NCBI GenBank assembly: GCA_017626895.1
Contig: JAGAHV010000006.1
Coordinates: 37,691 to 101,690, forward strand
Source of the DNA: Ventricola sp017626895
GTDB lineage: Bacteria > Bacillota > Clostridia > Christensenellales > Aristaeellaceae
Direction: 5' to 3'
Length of the DNA: 64,000 bases
Shown: one piece after another, positions 17,643-26,760 of the stretch
How the letters are laid out: each line of letters starts with the position of its first letter
Position numbering within the stretch: the stretch's first letter is position 1
The notes under the pieces: generated by a model
What the model was told of the DNA's origin: nothing
What the model saw: only the letters and a program-made list of their open reading frames with translations
Database searches by the model: none
Program-made: the position numbers and the translations under genes

Positions 17643-17928
17643 ATTGCACAAGAATTGACTTCTTTTGCTATTTTTTTGCATTCTGGGAGACAGATTCCCA
17701 AATGAGGCAGCCGGAACGGAAGGAGACGCTTCCGGATGATTCCGGTTTCTTCTGCCAATTGAATGCCTGCCCGGGCAGGAAACCTCAGGCTGTGCCGGAG
17801 GGTCCTGCGTTTATTGAGATGACCGGGGCAGATGAGAATCAGATCGATGACAGGAAAGGAAGAGGGAAACGGAGCGGGGATGCCATTTTTTTCTCTGGCA
17901 GAGCGAATGTTCTCCCCTGTAGATAAAG

Positions 17929-18522
17929 ATGAACAGTATACTTGGAAAGCGGATTCGTGATCGGCGGATAGAGCTGGAGCTTTCTCAGCAGCAGCTGGCC
18001 AACATGATGTATGTGACCCGTGTGGCGGTGGCAAACTGGGAAGCGGGAAAGCGCATTCCGGATCTGCCGACCATTACGCAGCTTTCAGACTGCCTCAAGG
18101 TGGATGTCAATTACCTGATCGATGCCATTCGGGGCGGTGAGGAACTGAGCACCGTGATCGTGGTGGATGATGAACCGATTCTGATGGAAGGTTTTGTTGA
18201 CATCATCAGTGAGACGCTGCCAAAAGCCTTGGTGCGGGGATTCAGAAATACGGAAAAGACGCTGGAATTTGCCAGTGAACATCGGATTGCCGTTGCTTTT
18301 CTGGATGTCGAACTGGCAGGGGGACACAGCGGAATTGAACTGGCAGAAAAACTGTTGCAAATTGATCCGAAAACGAATATCATATTTCTGACTGGTCATC
18401 AGGATTATTCCGGAACGGCTTGGGGGCTGCATGCCAGCGGATATATTCTGAAACCGCTGACCAGTGAGAAGATTCTCAATGAAATTACGCATCTGCGGGT
18501 GCCTGCCTATAATCTTCTTTAA
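17929..18522 (+). CDS. XRE-type HTH protein with C-terminal response-regulator receiver domain
   Basis: A regulator of 197 residues with reversed architecture. A Cro/C1-type helix-turn-helix lies at residues 1-65 (LSQQQLANMMYVTRVAVANWEAGKRIPDLP), followed directly by a CheY-like receiver domain (about 75-190). The receiver has the acidic pair in VVDDEP, the phosphoacceptor aspartate in AFLDVELAGG, a conserved threonine in FLTGH and the lysine in YILKPL. Most response regulators have the receiver first. The likely kinase is the LytS-like protein encoded next. Phosphorylation probably changes operator binding, but no target site could be identified. Confidence 0.88.
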   Translation: MNSILGKRIRDRRIELELSQQQLANMMYVTRVAVANWEAGKRIPDLPTITQLSDCLKVDVNYLIDAIRGGEELSTVIVVDDEPILMEGFVDIISETLPKALVRGFRNTEKTLEFASEHRIAVAFLDVELAGGHSGIELAEKLLQIDPKTNIIFLTGHQDYSGTAWGLHASGYILKPLTSEKILNEITHLRVPAYNLL

Positions 18523-18738
18523 TCGGAGAAGGAGAGCAGACGCATTCAGGCTGCGGAAAAACAACAGCATAATCAATGACGGAAAGTCATCAGGCAGTGG
18601 TCCTCTCGTGCTGCGGGAAGTATGTCCGGTCGGGCAGATGAACAGGCGGCACCGGAGGACCAACTGTTGTTTATGGAATGGCACCGGTGCCGGAAAATGG
18701 GCACAAGGAATGCGGCGAGCAAAGGGGATGGAACTGGA

Positions 18739-20028
18739 ATGAATGTAAAGATGCTGAATCTCGCAGTTGATCTGGCGGGGACGGTCCTGTGCCTGATGAC
18801 CATTCTGCAGCTGCAGATTTCCACTGTGGGAGCCTCCCGGCAGAAGCGTTTCTTTTTACTGTTCTATGTTTTCCTTCTCCTGTATGTTCTGTCTAATATC
18901 GGCGGACTGCTGATGAGAGGACTGCCCGGACCGAAATGGCATATCGGCCTTCAGATTGCCAATTTCTGCGAATTCCTGTTCAGTCTGTCTCTCCCGTATA
19001 TTCTGTCCCGGTATCTCATGGGTTTCTGGGAAAGCATGAAACAGAAAACAGCCGTGATTCGCTTCTGGAATGCCTGTCTGCTGCTGACACTGTCCCTTCT
19101 GATTCTCTCCCAGTTTACCGGAGTGATCTATTATATCGATGAACACAATGTTTATCGGCGGGGACCGCTGTATCCGCTGTATTATATCGGGTCTTTTCTG
19201 ATTATCTTCAGTGACATCTATTTTGTGATCCGCTACCGTGACGGGCTTTCCCGCAAAACGGTCGCGGCCGTTTTCCTGTACCTGATCGTTCCGGTGGTGG
19301 CCGCGCTGTTTCAGGTATTCATCTACGGTCCGGCACTGGTGATCTATTCGACCCTGTTCAGCGCGTTTATTATGTATGTCTTCCTGCTGACCGAACAGAC
19401 AGAGAGCTATTACCGGCAGGAAAATGAGAAAGTGCTCCTCCGGCTGAACCTTCTTTCCTCACAGCTTAAGCCGCATTATATTTATAACGTCCTTTCCTCC
19501 ATTCACGTGCTTTGCAGGCGAAACCCGGAGGAGGCGATGCGGGTCGTGGAGCGCTTTACGGAGTATCTGCGGGCCAATTTTGAAGGCATTGCGGCAGAGA
19601 ATCCCATTGCCTTTCAGGATGAGCTCCGTCATACGGAGGCGTATCTGGAGGTGGAAAAACGCCGTTACCTGGATGAACTGAAGGTGGAATATCATATTGA
19701 GCATACCGCCTTTCGTCTTCCGGCGCTGACGGTTCAGCCGATTGTCGAGAATGCGGTGAAACACGGGGCCGGGAAAGAGGATGTCCCGCTTCAGATTACG
19801 ATCTCCTCGAGACGATCTGACAAGGCCAGTGAGATCATGGTGGAGGATAACGGACAGGGATTTGATGAATCCGAGATTTCAAGAAGCCGGGAAGCGCTTT
19901 ATAATATTCAGGAACGGCTGAAACTGATGTGCGGAGGGACACTGACAATCACCAGCAGGAAAGGAATGGGAACGCGCGTGGTGATTCGGATTCCTGACAC
20001 GGCGTCTGATTCCGGCGTGAACGGATGA
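18739..20028 (+). CDS. LytS/YehU-type sensor histidine kinase
   Basis: A membrane histidine kinase of 429 residues from ATG 18739. The N-terminal half has about six or seven hydrophobic helices (to about residue 215) and no large extracellular domain. The cytoplasmic half carries the His_kinase motif QLKPHYIYNVLSSIH with the phosphoacceptor histidine, followed by an HATPase_c domain (PIVENAVKHGAG, DNGQGFD, GMGTRV). In-frame starts exist upstream to 18622, but the hydrophobic region begins right after ATG 18739 (MNVKMLNLAVDLAG). It follows the XRE-receiver gene on the same strand and is the natural partner. Confidence 0.88.
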   Translation: MNVKMLNLAVDLAGTVLCLMTILQLQISTVGASRQKRFFLLFYVFLLLYVLSNIGGLLMRGLPGPKWHIGLQIANFCEFLFSLSLPYILSRYLMGFWESMKQKTAVIRFWNACLLLTLSLLILSQFTGVIYYIDEHNVYRRGPLYPLYYIGSFLIIFSDIYFVIRYRDGLSRKTVAAVFLYLIVPVVAALFQVFIYGPALVIYSTLFSAFIMYVFLLTEQTESYYRQENEKVLLRLNLLSSQLKPHYIYNVLSSIHVLCRRNPEEAMRVVERFTEYLRANFEGIAAENPIAFQDELRHTEAYLEVEKRRYLDELKVEYHIEHTAFRLPALTVQPIVENAVKHGAGKEDVPLQITISSRRSDKASEIMVEDNGQGFDESEISRSREALYNIQERLKLMCGGTLTITSRKGMGTRVVIRIPDTASDSGVNG

Positions 20029-20091
20029 ACGGAAACGGGTGGACTTTTCCCCGGAGAACCGTTAACAAATCAGAGAGGATGGAACGAAAGA

Positions 20092-20718
20092 ATGGATAAT
20101 CCGACAAGACGGGATGCACAGATGGCGTATATTGCCGATGCGGATGTAGCGGAGGAGATGAAAAGGTGCCGGAAAATCCTGCAGAAACTGAACTTTATGG
20201 ACCGCAGTGATTTTGAAGGGGTTCAGGAGGTGGTAAAAGAGCTTCTGGGTTCCTCGGAGGGAGCGGTGATTAATCCGCCCTTCTACTGTGATTATGGCAG
20301 CCATATTCATGTGGGCAAAAACTTCTTTGCCAATTACAACTGCACCATTATCGATGTGGCAAAGGTCATTATTGGGGACAACTGTCAGATGGCCCCCAAT
20401 GTGGCCATTTACACAGCCGGTCATCCGGTTTATCCGGACACGAGAAACTCGGGATATGAATACGGCAAAGAGGTCCGCATTGGAAATAACGTTTGGATCG
20501 GCGGAAATACGGTGATCTGTCCGGGGGTTACGGTTGGCAATAACTGTGTAATCGGCGCGGGCAGTGTTGTAACCCGGGATATTCCGGACTGGACGGTGGC
20601 AGTGGGCAATCCCTGCCGGATAATCCGGACCATTACCGAGGCGGATCGCCGGATGCTTTTCAGGCGGGAGCCGATCGATGATGAGGCCTGGGAACGGATT
20701 CAGGAAATGCAGAAGTGA
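20092..20718 (+). CDS. Maltose/galactoside O-acetyltransferase-type hexapeptide protein
   Basis: An acetyl-CoA-dependent sugar O-acetyltransferase of the Maa/LacA family, 208 residues. An N-terminal helical region is followed by a left-handed beta helix of hexapeptide repeats. The catalytic histidine lies in IYTAGHPVYP, and GNNVWIGGNTVICPGVTVGNNCVIGAGSVVTRD, described here as the repeat core, precedes the GNPCRIIR closing motif. GAGAGGATGG lies upstream of the ATG. The physiological acceptor is unknown; many such enzymes detoxify non-metabolised sugars. Confidence 0.9.
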   Translation: MDNPTRRDAQMAYIADADVAEEMKRCRKILQKLNFMDRSDFEGVQEVVKELLGSSEGAVINPPFYCDYGSHIHVGKNFFANYNCTIIDVAKVIIGDNCQMAPNVAIYTAGHPVYPDTRNSGYEYGKEVRIGNNVWIGGNTVICPGVTVGNNCVIGAGSVVTRDIPDWTVAVGNPCRIIRTITEADRRMLFRREPIDDEAWERIQEMQK

Positions 20719-20737
20719 ATAGCATCCAACATGAAGG

Positions 20738-20778
20738 AAACCGAAAGAACCCCATAATGAAGGCTCTTTCGGTTTGTG
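20738..20778 (+). terminator. Probable terminator after the acetyltransferase
   Basis: AAACCGAAAGA and TCTTTCGGTTT form an 11-bp stem with a 16-base loop, followed by a mixed GTGTCCTTGTTTT tail. Confidence 0.65.
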
Positions 20779-21015
20779 TCCTTGTTTTGGCAGAAAACTG
20801 CATCGGCTTTGTCCCGGCTCTCCGGTCCTGCCGCTGCGTGACAGGCCTGTGAGGACGGAAAATGATTGATTCTGAAGGGATTGTCCTGATTTGAGGACAA
20901 ACAGGGGCCTGACATGGTACAATAGAGGACCGGAACGGTTTACGGCAGAGCGATCCTGTCCGAAAAAACGGGTGAAACCGGCTGCCGGGACAAATGACCG
21001 GAACGGAGGCGGGCA

Positions 21016-21492
21016 ATGGACGTACGGATCAGACCGCTTAGGGCGGATGAACCCCGCGAATGTTTAAAGGACTTCCTGTACGAGGCGATCTTTGTTCCGG
21101 AGGGCGGGGCCCGGCCGGACAGATCGATCATTGAGCGGCCGGAGCTTTCGCTGTATGTGGATGATTTTGGCAGCGGTGCGGCGGACAACAGTCTCGTTGC
21201 CGAGGCGGACGGGAAGGTGGTCGGCGCTGTATGGACACGAATCATGGACGATTACGGACATGTAGATGATGACACGCCGTCCTTTGCCATTTCACTGTAC
21301 AGAGAATACCGGGGCAGGGGCATCGGAACGGAAATGATGAGGAAGATGCTGGAACAGCTGAGGACTCAGGGATGGAAACGGGCATCGCTTGCGGTACAGA
21401 AAGCCAACTATGCCCTCAGAATGTATCAGGCGGTCGGGTTCAGAATCGTGGATGAGAATGCTGAGGAATACATCATGGTTTGTGAACTGTGA
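21016..21492 (+). CDS. GNAT family N-acetyltransferase
   Basis: A 158-residue Gcn5-related acetyltransferase. The acetyl-CoA binding loop appears as YRGRGIGTEMM, preceded by the beta-4 strand SFAISLYREY and followed by ASLAVQKANYALRMYQAVGFRIV, the usual C-terminal pattern. The acceptor cannot be predicted. AACGGAGGCGGGC precedes the ATG. An extended -10 (TGGTACAAT at 20915-20923) about 95 bases upstream may drive it. A metallophosphoesterase gene follows. Confidence 0.85.
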   Translation: MDVRIRPLRADEPRECLKDFLYEAIFVPEGGARPDRSIIERPELSLYVDDFGSGAADNSLVAEADGKVVGAVWTRIMDDYGHVDDDTPSFAISLYREYRGRGIGTEMMRKMLEQLRTQGWKRASLAVQKANYALRMYQAVGFRIVDENAEEYIMVCEL

Positions 21493-21561
21493 GAGCGCGT
21501 TCAGAGCATTGAATGGACTGGTGAGGACGATGAGAATGGCGGGAAAGGCCGGGATGAGCGG

Positions 21562-22308
21562 ATGAGTCTGTATGCACTGGGGGATCTGCACCTGCATTTC
21601 GGCTGTGAACTGAAAGCCAAAGCGCAGCTGCGGGACCCGCTGTGGCGGGATCATGAGCAGCGGGTGATGCACAACTGTGTCAGGACGCTGTCAGATCAGG
21701 ATGTGCTGGTACTGGCAGGCGATCACAGCTTTGGCCGGAACCTTGAGAGCTGCGGACCGGATCTGCAGTTCATCATGGCGCTCCCGGGGAAAAAGGTACT
21801 GATCCGGGGGAATCATGACATGTTCTGGGATGCGAAAAAGACAGCGGAACTGAACCAGCGGTTTCAGGGAAGGCTGTTCTTCCTGCAGAACAACTATTAT
21901 GCCTATGGAGACACGGCACTGGTCGGAACGAAAGGGTACACATTCGAGGGACCGTTTTATGTAAACCGGAGCGGACATGTAACCGGATGGGATCAGAAAG
22001 AAGCGGAGCATGCATCCAGACTGGTTGACCGGGAACTGGAACGGCTTCGGGTCTCTTTTGAGGCGGCCAGGGCGGACGGTTTTCGCAAATATATCCTGTT
22101 CCTGCATTATCCGCCGACCAGTATTCTGGAAAAAGAAAGCGGGTTTACCCGAATGGCCGAGGCGTATGGCGTTAAAAAGGTCATCTATGCCCACTGCCAT
22201 GGGCAAGCCCGGTTTCATGACAGCCTGATGGGCAGGCACAGAGGAATTGAGTACCATCTGGTCTCCGGGGATTATCTGAAATGGCAGCCGGAATGTATAG
22301 AGAAATAG
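21562..22308 (+). CDS. Calcineurin-like metallophosphoesterase
   Basis: A 248-residue phosphoesterase. Metal-binding motifs in order are LGDLHLHF (D-x-H), LVLAGDHSFG (in place of the usual GDxxD), IRGNHDMFW (GNHD/E), LFLHYPP and YAHCHGQARFH (GHxH variant). The order identifies the family, but the substrate is unknown. It is preceded by the GNAT gene (69-base gap) and followed 71 bases later by feoAB; a small GC hairpin (ACCCGCAGACGTGCGGGGGT) lies in that gap. No signal peptide. Confidence 0.85.
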   Translation: MSLYALGDLHLHFGCELKAKAQLRDPLWRDHEQRVMHNCVRTLSDQDVLVLAGDHSFGRNLESCGPDLQFIMALPGKKVLIRGNHDMFWDAKKTAELNQRFQGRLFFLQNNYYAYGDTALVGTKGYTFEGPFYVNRSGHVTGWDQKEAEHASRLVDRELERLRVSFEAARADGFRKYILFLHYPPTSILEKESGFTRMAEAYGVKKVIYAHCHGQARFHDSLMGRHRGIEYHLVSGDYLKWQPECIEK

Positions 22309-22379
22309 GAATATGCCTGAAAGATCCAATACAGATCAATAAAACCCGCAGACGTGCGGGGGTTAAAGAGGGAAAGAAC

Positions 22380-24734
22380 ATGACGTTAAAAGAGGTACAG
22401 CCGGGACAGCAGGCACGTGTGGACAAGGTTGGCGGGGACGGACAGCTGCGTCAGCATTTCCTTGACATGGGGGTCATTCCCGGTGTCACGGTCACGGTGA
22501 CAAAACTTGCACCGATGGGTGACCCGATGGAGATCCGGCTGCATGGCTATGAGCTGACGCTTCGGCTGGATGATGCGGACAAGATTGAGATAACGCAGCT
22601 GAAAGCGGAGACGAACGATTCCGGTGTGAAAGAGGAGCACAGAAAAGGGGTAGATCATCCGGGCCTGGGCGAGGAGGGAAAGTTTCATCCGAAGGGAAGC
22701 GGAAATCCGCTGCCGGAGGGGACGCTGCTGACATTTGCACTGGTGGGAAATCAGAACAGCGGAAAAACGACGCTGTTCAACCAGCTGACCGGTGCCAATC
22801 AGCATGTGGGCAATTTCCCCGGGGTGACGGTTGACCGGAAAGATGGCCCGATCCGGGGATATAAGGGAACCCTGATTACGGATCTTCCCGGGATTTATTC
22901 CATGTCGCCGTATTCGACGGAGGAACTGGTGTCCAGGAATTTCGTTCTCAATCATAAGCCCAGGGCAATCATCAATATTGTGGATGTCACCAATCTGGAG
23001 CGGAATCTGTATCTGACCATGCAGCTGCTTGAACTGGGGATTCCCATGGTGGTTGCGCTCAACATGATGGATGAGATGACCGGAAACGGCGGGTCTGTCG
23101 ATATCAATGCCATGGAGGCGATGCTGGGCGTTCCGGTGATCCCTATTTCTGCTGCCAAGAATCAGGGCGTGGATGAACTGATCAAGCATGCGGTTCATGT
23201 GGCCAAATATCAGGAAAAGCCGCTTCGTCAGGATTTCTGCGATTCGACAGATCACGGCGGTGCCGTGCACCGCTGCATTCATGCGGTGGTTCATCTGATT
23301 GAGGATCATGCGGAGAAAAACGATATTCCGGTTCGTTTTGCGGCCAGCAAGATTATTGAGAAGGATGAACTCATTCTGGACCAGCTGAAACTGGATCCGA
23401 ATGAGCGGGAGACCATTGAGCACATCGTCCTTCAGATGGAAAAGGAGCGCGGTCTGGACCGAAGCGCGGCCATTGCGGACATGCGTTTCTGTTATATCGA
23501 AAAGGTGTCTGAGTCCTGTGTGACGAAACCCAGGGTAAGCCGGGAATTCCGGAGAAGCCAGAAACTGGATGAGGTTCTGACGGGCAAATATACGGCCATT
23601 CCGGTATTCATCGCGATCATGGCGGGGATTTTCTATCTGACGTTTGGTCTGGTAGGACCATTCCTGCAGGACCTGCTGGACAGAGGAATCGGACAATTGC
23701 AGGATCTGGTGGACCGCGGCATGCAGGCGGCCAATGTGAATCCGGTGATCCAGAGCCTCATGGATCGGGGAATCTTTGAGGGTGTTGGAAGCGTTATCAG
23801 CTTCATGCCGATTATCATTCTGATGTTTTTCTTCCTGTCCATGCTGGAGGACAGCGGATATATCGCCCGGGTGGCCTTTTTCATGGACAAGATGCTCCGC
23901 CGCATCGGCCTGTCCGGACGCAGCATTGTGCCGATGCTGATCGGCTTTGGCTGTACGGTTCCGGCAGTCATGTCGACACGGACACTGCCCAGCGAAAGAG
24001 ACCGCCGGATGACGATTATCCTGACGTCCTTTATGTCCTGTACCGCAAAACTTCCGATCTACAGCTTCTTTGTGGATGCCTTTTTCCCCGGACAGGCCTG
24101 GTGGATGATCACGGCGCTGTATCTGCTGGGAATTGTCATGGGCATTCTGATTGCGTTCCTCTTTAAGAAGTCGCTTTTCCGGGGCGAGGCGGTGCCATTT
24201 GTCATGGAACTGCCCAATTACCGTCTGCCAAGTCCGAAAAATGTGCTGCAGCTGCTCTGGGAAAAGGCGAAGGATTTTCTGCAGCGGGCCTTCTCAGTGA
24301 TTATGGTTGCGACCATTGTGGTCTGGTTCCTGCAGAGCTTTAATTTCTCGTTTAACCTGGTGGAGAATTCCCAGGACAGTATTCTGGCCCGTATTTCAAG
24401 CTTCCTTGTGCCGCTGATGCGGCCCATTGGTCTGGGAGACTGGCGGATTGTGACATCCCTGATCAGCGGCTTTATGGCCAAGGAAAGCGTTGTTTCCGTC
24501 ATGAGCCTTCTGTTTGGAAATGAGGCGGGAATAACGGCAACACTGAGCACGCTGACCGTATTGTCCATTCTGGTGTTCAGCCTTCTGTACACGCCCTGTG
24601 TGGCGGCGATCTCCACCATTCGCCGGGAGCTGGGGAGAAGGGGAGCGATTACGGTCGTTATCCTGCAGTGCGGCATTGCCTGGGTGGTAACCTTTGTCTG
24701 CCGGATCATTTTTATGGCGATGGGGATCCAGTGA
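22380..24734 (+). CDS. feoB: Ferrous iron transporter, FeoA-FeoB fusion
   Basis: Imports Fe2+ across the cytoplasmic membrane. Residues about 1-80 are an SH3-like FeoA domain (MTLKEVQPGQQARVDKVGG to the IEITQ strand), joined by a charged linker to the FeoB GTPase. G1 is GNQNSGKTT (about residue 123), G3 DLPG, G4 NMMD and G5 ISAAKNQG. A helical GDI domain and the membrane core with two Gate motifs follow, including GCTVPAVMSTR and a conserved cysteine in TSFMSCTAKLP. At 784 residues it is about 80 longer than FeoB alone, explained by the fusion. ATG 22380 follows GAGGGAAAGAAC. The Cys-rich small protein downstream supports the assignment. Confidence 0.95.
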   Translation: MTLKEVQPGQQARVDKVGGDGQLRQHFLDMGVIPGVTVTVTKLAPMGDPMEIRLHGYELTLRLDDADKIEITQLKAETNDSGVKEEHRKGVDHPGLGEEGKFHPKGSGNPLPEGTLLTFALVGNQNSGKTTLFNQLTGANQHVGNFPGVTVDRKDGPIRGYKGTLITDLPGIYSMSPYSTEELVSRNFVLNHKPRAIINIVDVTNLERNLYLTMQLLELGIPMVVALNMMDEMTGNGGSVDINAMEAMLGVPVIPISAAKNQGVDELIKHAVHVAKYQEKPLRQDFCDSTDHGGAVHRCIHAVVHLIEDHAEKNDIPVRFAASKIIEKDELILDQLKLDPNERETIEHIVLQMEKERGLDRSAAIADMRFCYIEKVSESCVTKPRVSREFRRSQKLDEVLTGKYTAIPVFIAIMAGIFYLTFGLVGPFLQDLLDRGIGQLQDLVDRGMQAANVNPVIQSLMDRGIFEGVGSVISFMPIIILMFFFLSMLEDSGYIARVAFFMDKMLRRIGLSGRSIVPMLIGFGCTVPAVMSTRTLPSERDRRMTIILTSFMSCTAKLPIYSFFVDAFFPGQAWWMITALYLLGIVMGILIAFLFKKSLFRGEAVPFVMELPNYRLPSPKNVLQLLWEKAKDFLQRAFSVIMVATIVVWFLQSFNFSFNLVENSQDSILARISSFLVPLMRPIGLGDWRIVTSLISGFMAKESVVSVMSLLFGNEAGITATLSTLTVLSILVFSLLYTPCVAAISTIRRELGRRGAITVVILQCGIAWVVTFVCRIIFMAMGIQ

Positions 24735-24773
24735 GAATGATCCGGAGATCCGGGAGAGGAAGTTGAGAAAAGG

Positions 24774-24941
24774 ATGAATCTGGTAGATATACTGGTGATA
24801 ATGGCGCTGGCCCTGGTCATCGCCCTGGCTTTTCGCAGCCTGCGCAGAAATGCCGGTAAAGGCTGTTCCGGCTGCTGTGCCTCCTGCAGCGCCGGCTGCG
24901 GAAGGGAAAAACCGAAAGAACCGGTGAGGGAAGCGGAGTGA
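24774..24941 (+). CDS. FeoB-associated Cys-rich membrane protein
   Basis: A 55-residue protein with one transmembrane helix (VDILVIMALALVIALAFRSL) followed by a cysteine cluster (CSGCCASCSAGCG) and a charged tail. This is the FeoB_associated family, found next to feoB in many Bacillota and thought to assist iron delivery, although its mechanism is not established. It starts 39 bases after the feoB stop with GAGAGGAAG and AAAGG upstream, so it is very likely co-transcribed with it. Confidence 0.9.
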   Translation: MNLVDILVIMALALVIALAFRSLRRNAGKGCSGCCASCSAGCGREKPKEPVREAE

Positions 24942-24997
24942 CCCTCTGCCGTATCCCGCCGGCGTATCGGAAAGCGACTGCCTAAAAAGGAGTCCCG

Positions 24998-25040
24998 AAG
25001 AGGATCGCAGACAGGAAATGAGGGCTGCGATCCTCTTTTT
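24998..25040 (+). terminator. Terminator of the feo operon
   Basis: AAGAGGATCGCAG and CTGCGATCCTCTT form a perfect 13-bp stem with a 14-base loop and a T-run. Confidence 0.93.
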
Positions 25041-25047
25041 GTATTTG

Positions 25048-25076
25048 TTGACAGTTCAGAGTGTTTGGGCTAGAAT
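25048..25076 (+). promoter_or_regulatory. Promoter for the tandem solute-binding protein
   Basis: TTGACA, a 17-base spacer and TAGAAT. The leader to the start at 25375 is about 290 bases and includes a CAGGGGAA/CTCCCCTG hairpin near its 5' end. No known riboswitch class was recognised. Confidence 0.82.
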
Positions 25077-25374
25077 GGTTCCGGACAGGGGAATCGATGA
25101 CTCCCCTGGAGATAAAAGTCACACTGGCGGAGACGCTTCAAAACCCGGGATGGCGGATGAATTGATGGGCCTGGCCTGGACGCCCGGCACCGCGACATTT
25201 CCGGTTCACCTATATGACGAACTGACGCTGTGCGGCATGCCCGCTCCTGACGGTGACCGGCTGGGAAAGATTCCGAAACGCGCTGCCAGGACAGAGAACA
25301 GATGCAGCAGTGTGTTCCTGCAACGAAGGGAAGCATCACAAGACGCTGCCGGAAAAGATGAAGGAGAAATTTCA

Positions 25375-26427
25375 ATGAAGAAACGGATGTCCATTTTTCT
25401 TGCGCTGCTTGCGCTGTCCCTGGGGGTTTTGCCGGCGATGGCGGATGAAACCATTGTAATCGGAGTTTTGTCCTATCTGAACATCACCGAGAGTGAATAC
25501 AATCAGGATTTTGTTTCGTCGGATACGCTGGATATGTACATCACCGGATTCGACTGGCTGTATGAGAATGGCTATTTGAAGGAATTTGTTCCTGCCGACA
25601 GTTCGATCAGGCATAAGGCTGTTTTTTACAATAACATAGATGCACTGGTCCTGGTGCTGACCACCGGGAAGATTGATCTTATCGACGACCTGCCGCAGGT
25701 GACCGCAGAGTATCTTTGTGCGCAGAATGACCAGATAATGCCGCTGTGGCTTTATGACCGTGAAAGAATAGAAGCGGAAGGCGGCTTTGCCGTGGACTGC
25801 TTCAAAACAGGAGGTTCGGGCTATTCCTTCCTGATCATGGAAGAGAATCAGGCCCTGTGCGATGCGTTTAATTCCGCAATTGTCGACATGAAGGCGGATG
25901 GAACACTGGATCAGCTGATTCAGACGCATATCTTTGCCGCGATTGCCGGCGAGAAAATCGAGCCGATTGCAATGGATTTTGTGGAAGGACGTGAAACCGT
26001 CAGGGTTGCCGTTACGGGTTCCCTGCCGCCCATGGATTACGTGGCTGAGGATGGAAGCTTCGCGGGGTTCAATACCGCGATACTGGCGGAAATCGGCCGG
26101 AGGATTGACAGGAATATGGAAATCATCCAGGTGGACAGTATCGGACGTGCCGCGGCTTTGGTCTCAGGAACCGTAGACGCCGTGTTCTGGGCATCAAGCA
26201 ATCCGTATGGAGCCGACGAGCGAATCGAAGCCGCAACGGTGGAAGAATTCAAAGCCAGGCTGATGGAAAGACATTCTGACTACACCGAAGAGCAGGTGGA
26301 GATCCTGGCCCGCATGGGAGCGGCTTCTGACTTTCAGGAGGACATCCCGGAGCACACGATCGTCACCGATCCCTACTTCGTGGATGGTATCGTTGGCGTC
26401 GGCCTGAAGGAGAAGATTCCCCGGTAA
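25375..26427 (+). CDS. Secreted solute-binding protein with two SBP-like segments
   Basis: An extracytoplasmic binding protein of 350 residues. A signal peptide (KKRMSIFLALLALSLGVLPAMA) is followed by a first segment resembling a family 3 solute-binding domain (about 25-200) and a second that restarts with VRVAVTGSLPPMDYVAEDGSFAGFNTAI (described here as the canonical lobe I motif) and continues to residue 350. Both halves look incomplete relative to a full 220-residue domain. The frame is open upstream to 25018, but AAGGAG before ATG 25375 and the signal peptide fix the start. No permease or ATPase gene is adjacent. Confidence 0.78.
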   Translation: MKKRMSIFLALLALSLGVLPAMADETIVIGVLSYLNITESEYNQDFVSSDTLDMYITGFDWLYENGYLKEFVPADSSIRHKAVFYNNIDALVLVLTTGKIDLIDDLPQVTAEYLCAQNDQIMPLWLYDRERIEAEGGFAVDCFKTGGSGYSFLIMEENQALCDAFNSAIVDMKADGTLDQLIQTHIFAAIAGEKIEPIAMDFVEGRETVRVAVTGSLPPMDYVAEDGSFAGFNTAILAEIGRRIDRNMEIIQVDSIGRAAALVSGTVDAVFWASSNPYGADERIEAATVEEFKARLMERHSDYTEEQVEILARMGAASDFQEDIPEHTIVTDPYFVDGIVGVGLKEKIPR

Positions 26428-26667
26428 TTATGTGTATGGCCCGTTGAAGCCGGATGATGACGGCGGAGGCGGTTTCATCACCAGGCAGCAACAAGGTGCC
26501 CTCCATCCCCATGCCACTTGAGACAGGTTTTGGCGGTAAGGAGGGCGTTTCTGTGCCTGCAGGAGGAGCGCCAAGTGGCCTGATGGTATGGGAAAATCCC
26601 GGCTGTCCGGAGATTAGACCGGTGAGGCGGATCGACGCTGGAAAAAGCATTGGGACACCGGAACATC
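26428..26667. other. Intergenic stretch without recognised gene
   Basis: Together with the hairpins that follow, this separates two convergent genes. An 87-codon frame (26454-26717) lacks a ribosome binding site and runs through the downstream terminator, so it is not called. Confidence 0.5.
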
Positions 26668-26695
26668 AAAAAGCAGCCCGGGAAAACCGGGCTGC
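26668..26695 (-). terminator. Terminator serving the minus-strand hypothetical gene
   Basis: GCAGCCCGG, loop of five, CCGGGCTGC. On the minus strand the stem is followed by TTTTTGATG. Confidence 0.78.
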
Positions 26696-26706
26696 CTTAA
26701 AAAACG

Positions 26707-26748
26707 CTGACCTGTGACGGATTTGCTGGTAGTCCGGTCACAGGTCAG
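26707..26748. other. Perfect 12-bp inverted repeat
   Basis: CTGACCTGTGAC and GTCACAGGTCAG flank 18 bases. It lies 12 bases beyond the stop of the minus-strand gene and just before its terminator, and may protect the 3' end of that mRNA. Confidence 0.6.
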
Positions 26749-26760
26749 AGGGGGATGACA

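Noticed and set aside
17702..17926. A 74-codon leader peptide before the XRE-receiver gene
   Set aside because: It ends two bases before the next start, but it has no clear ribosome binding site or protein-like sequence.
22340..22363. Terminator or riboswitch before feoAB
   Set aside because: The short ACCCGCA/TGCGGGG hairpin has no T-run and the gap is only 71 bases; no known metal riboswitch pattern is present.
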